Below, piece by piece: positions 60,479 to 64,000 of a stretch of 64,000 nucleotides of DNA. Each line of letters opens with the position of its first letter. The stretch's first letter is position 1. The translations under genes were made by a program, and so were the position numbers. Location of the stretch: positions 7,192,001 to 7,256,000 of the forward strand of contig NZ_CP058552.1 in the NCBI RefSeq assembly GCF_013401555.1, written 5' to 3'. The notes under the pieces are model-generated. The model was not told the DNA's origin. It saw nothing but the letters and a program-made list of their open reading frames with translations, and ran no database searches. This DNA is from Paenibacillus sp. E222. Lineage in GTDB: Bacteria; Bacillota; Bacilli; Paenibacillales; Paenibacillaceae.

Positions 60479-62330
60479 TCGTAACGCTGAAGTTCGTTCA
60501 GATGCCGGAGCACAAGCACCGTCAGGGCATGGGTCCGGTTCCGATGCAGGCGCAGACCAGAGTAAGCGCACTTCCTTCAAAGCGATGATGTCCTACGCCA
60601 AACCCCATAAATGGGCCTTTGCAGGTATTTTTTTCTGTTCGCTGCTCGGCATCTCCGCCGATTTGCTTCAGCCTTACCTGGTGAAGATCGCGATCGATGA
60701 TCATCTGGCAATTGGTCAGACTAGTGTAGGTTTCCTTGTCCAGTTGGCAGCTATCTTTTTGGGGCTGGCTGTAATCAGCTTTATTTTTACCTATGTACAA
60801 AACAATCTGCTGCAGCATGTCGGTCAGAACATCGTCTCTCGCATTCGTAAAGACCTGTTCAAGCATATCTCCAAAATGTCAATGTCTTTCTTTGATCGCT
60901 TCCATATCGGCAGTCTGGTGACGAATGTATCCAGTGATACGGAAACGATCAGCAGTTTCTTCACCCAGGTACTGCTTAGTCTCATCCGGGATGGCATGAT
61001 GCTGGTGCTCATTATCGTCTTTATGTTCCAGCTCGATCCGGTACTCGCGGGATACTCCCTCATCGTGTTGCCTGTAATCGCCATCGTTGCGGTATTATTT
61101 CGGAGCCAGCTGCGCAGAGCTTATCAGAATGCCCGAACTCGTCTCTCCCGTTTGATTGCATTCACGGCAGAGAACCTGTCCGGCATGTTTCTGATCCAGG
61201 CGTTCCACCAGGAAGAAGAGCAGAAGAAACGATTCACGGAACAGAACCAACTTCACCTGAAGGCCAACATCACACAAGCTCGTTCGAATGTTATATTCAA
61301 CCGGACGTTTGATATCCTTGGCAATGCGGCGCTTGTTATGATGGTATGGCTTGGAGGACGTGCCGTGCTGGGCGAATCATTGCAGGTGGGTGTGCTCTAT
61401 GCGTTTATCAGTTACATCCGTCAGTTCTTCCAGCCGATTAACCAGATTACCATGCAGTGGAACACATTCCAGTCGACCACCGTATCCATGGATCGCATCT
61501 GGAACATTCTGAGTACCCGTCCGGAAGTCGCTGACCCTATACCCGGAACTGCCTCCACACTTGAACCACGGAATGTGATGGGACAGATTGATTTTAATGA
61601 TGTTTCGTTCGGCTATCGGGCAGATCGCCCCCTGATTCAGCATATGAATCTGCATCTTTATCCGGGTGAAATGGTGGGCATTGTAGGCACTACAGGAGCT
61701 GGCAAAAGTACATTGATCTCCCTGCTCAATCGCTTTTACGATGTGAATCAGGGCAGCATTGAGATCGATGGCGTAGACATTCGCCATTTCCCGCAAGCCA
61801 ATCTTCATCGGATCGTTGGGCTGATCCAGCAGGAACCATTCCTCTTCTCAGGCTCCATCATTGACAATGTACGAATGTTCCGCGAGGATATTACGAGAGA
61901 GCAGGCTATTCAGGCCTGCCGTTTCGTCGGAGCACATGCCATGATTTCACGTCTGCCGCAAGGGTATGATACTCGTCTTTCCGAACGCGGAAGCGGTCTG
62001 TCCGCCGGAGAACGTCAACTGATATCGTTTGCCCGAATCGTGGTCTTTCAGCCCCGAGTGCTTATCCTGGATGAAGCAACCGCGAATCTGGATTCGCATA
62101 CCGAACAATTGGTACAACAGGCGCTGGAATCCGTCTCTCAGGGAAGAACAACGATTGTTATTGCGCATCGTCTCTCTACAGTCATGCATGCAGATCGGAT
62201 TCTCGTTATGGAGAATGGTGAGATTGTCGAGGAAGGCTCGCATCAGAAGTTGATCGATGCTGAAGGGGTATATGCTGATCTTTACACCCATGCGCGTGAA
62301 GCCGGTAATGATTCAGCTATTTCTGGCTAG
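60471..62330 (+). CDS. heterodimeric multidrug ABC exporter subunit (BmrD type)
   Basis: About 619 residues. A Ser/Gly/Asp-rich N-terminal extension of about 35 residues, not part of the fold, precedes six membrane helices and an ATPase with Walker A GIVGTTGAGKST, signature LSAGERQL and canonical Walker B VLILDEATANLD (Glu present). It carries the competent catalytic site. The ATG at 60471 overlaps the upstream stop by eight bases and has GGAGGAGGG. It ends at a terminator. Confidence 0.93.
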   Translation: MTDRNAEVRSDAGAQAPSGHGSGSDAGADQSKRTSFKAMMSYAKPHKWAFAGIFFCSLLGISADLLQPYLVKIAIDDHLAIGQTSVGFLVQLAAIFLGLAVISFIFTYVQNNLLQHVGQNIVSRIRKDLFKHISKMSMSFFDRFHIGSLVTNVSSDTETISSFFTQVLLSLIRDGMMLVLIIVFMFQLDPVLAGYSLIVLPVIAIVAVLFRSQLRRAYQNARTRLSRLIAFTAENLSGMFLIQAFHQEEEQKKRFTEQNQLHLKANITQARSNVIFNRTFDILGNAALVMMVWLGGRAVLGESLQVGVLYAFISYIRQFFQPINQITMQWNTFQSTTVSMDRIWNILSTRPEVADPIPGTASTLEPRNVMGQIDFNDVSFGYRADRPLIQHMNLHLYPGEMVGIVGTTGAGKSTLISLLNRFYDVNQGSIEIDGVDIRHFPQANLHRIVGLIQQEPFLFSGSIIDNVRMFREDITREQAIQACRFVGAHAMISRLPQGYDTRLSERGSGLSAGERQLISFARIVVFQPRVLILDEATANLDSHTEQLVQQALESVSQGRTTIVIAHRLSTVMHADRILVMENGEIVEEGSHQKLIDAEGVYADLYTHAREAGNDSAISG

Positions 62331-62360
62331 CTCATCGAGCCAAATGGGGTAAATAACGTT

Positions 62361-62394
62361 AAACGTGCCGCTCTGCGATGCAGGCGGCATGTTT
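62361..62394 (+). terminator. terminator of the exporter operon
   Basis: AAACGTGCCGC pairs with GCGGCATGTTT (one G-U pair); GTATATTTTC follows. It lies 30 bases after the stop. Confidence 0.75.
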
Positions 62395-62432
62395 GTATAT
62401 TTTCTGGGAAATGATGTTAAGGAGGCGTATTT

Positions 62433-62948
62433 ATGAAACCTGAAATATATAAATTATCAGAGTCGAAGCTGGAGCATCGACAGATTGGCTATCGCCGCTT
62501 CACGGCGATATGGAAAGGAGCAATATGTCTTCTGTTCTTGCTGTTATGTGTCACCCTGTTATGGATCATCTATGAAGATCACGCTGAACAACTGGAGACA
62601 TTGTATTATTCCATCGCAGCCATTCTTGGCATGTGGTTTATCGGGCCTTTATTTTTTATGTTTCTAGCCCGCGCAATCGCGAGTTCTCCTGTGTTATTAT
62701 CCTGGAATGATGAAGGGCTTCGTATCCTTAAACGGACCATTCCCTGGAATGAGATTCGTAAAATTGAGCTTGCCTCTCCCGCCTTCAGCAAATGGATATT
62801 GTCTGCTTCCCCCATGATTGCCCTGTATTTGAAAAACGGCACCCGGCGTCATATCCAGACCGATCATTTGCTAACCAAAAAAGAGCTCAGTCGAGCAGTT
62901 GGCCTTCTGCAGGAGACGCTGCGCGAGAAACAGCAACACCACATCTGA
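62433..62948 (+). CDS. two-span membrane protein with PH-like tail (STM3941 type)
   Basis: 171 residues. Two membrane helices (about 27-47 and 60-82) are followed by a cytoplasmic domain (about 88-165, LLSWNDEGLRILKRTIPWNE then IRKIELAS and PMIALYLKNG) with the strand pattern of the STM3941/PH-like family. AAGGAGG lies before the ATG. Function unknown. It converges on the Lrp gene. Confidence 0.75.
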   Translation: MKPEIYKLSESKLEHRQIGYRRFTAIWKGAICLLFLLLCVTLLWIIYEDHAEQLETLYYSIAAILGMWFIGPLFFMFLARAIASSPVLLSWNDEGLRILKRTIPWNEIRKIELASPAFSKWILSASPMIALYLKNGTRRHIQTDHLLTKKELSRAVGLLQETLREKQQHHI

Positions 62949-62961
62949 AATCCAGTTCACA

Positions 62962-63393
62962 TTATTCAGACTTTTCGATACCAACAGACAGGTTCATTCT
63001 ATAATTCCCATACGGCAAAATGTCTTCCAGCAAACTGCCAAGCTGCTCCATTGTTCCTGTGCGTACGATCATCAGATAACAGCCCTCTCCGCTGACACGG
63101 TGAACCTCCACGATGTCTTCACGTGCAGCCATAAATTCACGGAAGGCGGCATGCCGGTCGCCGGAATTCAGAAAAATCGTTACAAATGCCTGCAGGCCCA
63201 AGCCAAGGCGTTCCGGGTTCCATTTTACCGTATACCCTTCAATAACACCCAGATCATGCAGCTTGCGTACTCTCGCACCTACAGCCTGTCCGGTCAAATG
63301 CACCTCTTCGCCGATCTCTTTATGAGAGCGTTTGGCGTCCTGGATCAGGCATTTCAGTATGCGTATATCTGTATCATCAATCGTCTCATTCAT
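62962..63393 (-). CDS. Lrp/AsnC-family regulator
   Basis: 143 residues. The N-terminal HTH (DDTDIRILKCLIQDAKRSHK, TGQAVGARVRKLHDLGVIEG) is followed by the RAM ligand-binding domain (about 62-140). It probably senses an amino acid. It is divergent from the MBL-fold gene, which it may control. TTGCAAAAT-type AT-rich sequence separates them. Confidence 0.9.
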   Translation of the reverse strand: MNETIDDTDIRILKCLIQDAKRSHKEIGEEVHLTGQAVGARVRKLHDLGVIEGYTVKWNPERLGLGLQAFVTIFLNSGDRHAAFREFMAAREDIVEVHRVSGEGCYLMIVRTGTMEQLGSLLEDILPYGNYRMNLSVGIEKSE

Positions 63394-63520
63394 CTATTTT
63401 GCAATCCTTTCAACTTGAAATTAAAGTGGTCTGTTTTCTTTCAGTGTGTTATTTACGCCCATAAACGGGTTGTATAACATATAGGATAATAACATTAATT
63501 CCCGAAGGAGTGCAGCTTCA

Positions 63521-64000
63521 ATGAAAATTCAATTGATTCGTAATGCTACATTATGGTTGGAATATGGGGGTCTGAATATACTGGTTGATCCCATGTTGAT
63601 GGATAAAGAAGTAATGCCTGCTTTCCCGAACACACCCAATGAGTTACGCAATCCTAGAGTCTCCTTACCCGAGACGGAAACGGATTATGTGAATCCGGAT
63701 CTGGTGATCGTTACGCATACTCACCCCGATCACTGGGATGAAGCAGCAGCGAAGCAGCTCCGCAAGGATGTACCTCTGCTGTGCCAGCCAGGAGATGAGG
63801 CCGTGTTCACTGGAGCCGGATTTACCAACGTTACCGCCGTGAATGAGAAACATGAGTATCATTCTGTACGTTTGGCCCGCACTTCAGGACAACATGGAAC
63901 CGGAGAAATCGGCGAACGTATGGGCAAGGTGTCTGGTTTTGTATTGGAAGCTGACGAAGAACCTGTCGCCTATATCGCCGGGGATACCATCTGGTGTGAA
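63521..64000 (+). CDS. MBL-fold metallo-hydrolase (3' end beyond window)
   Basis: 160 codons are present. The product begins MKIQLIRNATLWLEYGGLNI and carries the zinc motif HTHPDHWD, then TSGQHGTGEIGE and YIAGDT with a further metal-site His and Asp. These fit UlaG-like or beta-lactamase-fold hydrolases. GAAGGAG lies ten bases before the ATG. The frame is open at the right edge. Confidence 0.9.
   Translation, partial: MKIQLIRNATLWLEYGGLNILVDPMLMDKEVMPAFPNTPNELRNPRVSLPETETDYVNPDLVIVTHTHPDHWDEAAAKQLRKDVPLLCQPGDEAVFTGAGFTNVTAVNEKHEYHSVRLARTSGQHGTGEIGERMGKVSGFVLEADEEPVAYIAGDTIWCE

Overview
The window looks like a chromosomal segment of a Paenibacillus-type Firmicute. The evidence is strong AGGAGG-type ribosome sites, a T-box leader, a queCDEF operon, an SLH-domain exoprotein, YesN-like AraC regulators, many GH43 arabinan/xylan enzymes with ABC importers, and perfect CcpA (cre) and LexA (SOS) box matches. 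No rRNA, tRNA, CRISPR array or intact insertion sequence was seen.

Region 1 (1-11.6 kb) looks like the two ends of a PBSX/tailocin-like phage remnant. A tail-terminator-like gene runs off the left edge. An ArpU-type late regulator lies at 9.3-9.8 kb, divergent from an XRE repressor plus ImmA peptidase at 10.7-11.6 kb. Between them sit non-phage genes: a DUF4127 protein flanked by 65-bp direct repeats, a membrane protein, an unrecognised His-rich protein, two VOC proteins, an FMN reductase and a histidine kinase/response regulator pair.

Region 2 (11.7-29.2 kb) is mostly core metabolism. It holds a LysM-tailed secreted 5'-nucleotidase, proS with its T-box, a membrane-anchored FAD oxidoreductase, a DEDDh exonuclease, a WYL regulator, a LexA-boxed gene, a frameshifted small gene, an AIM24 protein, the queuosine precursor operon queCDEF behind a preQ1-like leader, an Fsr-type MFS exporter and an EcsC protein.

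Region 3 (29.4-43.9 kb) is for arabinan/xylan use. A secreted GH43, an AraNPQ-like importer, a GH43 lipoprotein and a cytoplasmic GH43 lie on the minus strand, divergent from a winged-helix regulator. An ArsR/SRPBCC pair, an AraC regulator, an orphan solute-binding protein and a GH43 beta-xylosidase follow.

Region 4 (44.2-56.4 kb) is a second glycan locus. A membrane-bound AraC regulator faces a seven-gene minus-strand operon of two LplB/LplC-type permeases, a lipoprotein binding protein, GH29 fucosidase, a CBM9-like protein, a five-part transglutaminase-like protein with a second, inactivated core, and GH18. The four enzyme-like proteins lack signal peptides, so I infer cytoplasmic breakdown of an imported fucosylated chito-oligosaccharide or N-glycan-like sugar.

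Region 5 (57.4-64 kb) holds an SLH/PrcB-like exoprotein, a heterodimeric BmrC/BmrD-type ABC exporter behind a transcription attenuator, a small membrane protein, an Lrp-type regulator and a truncated MBL-fold hydrolase. Five intergenic copies of one structured repeat architecture are scattered through the window (2.8, 9.9, 10.5, 30.5 and 30.8 kb) and are the clearest unexplained signal.
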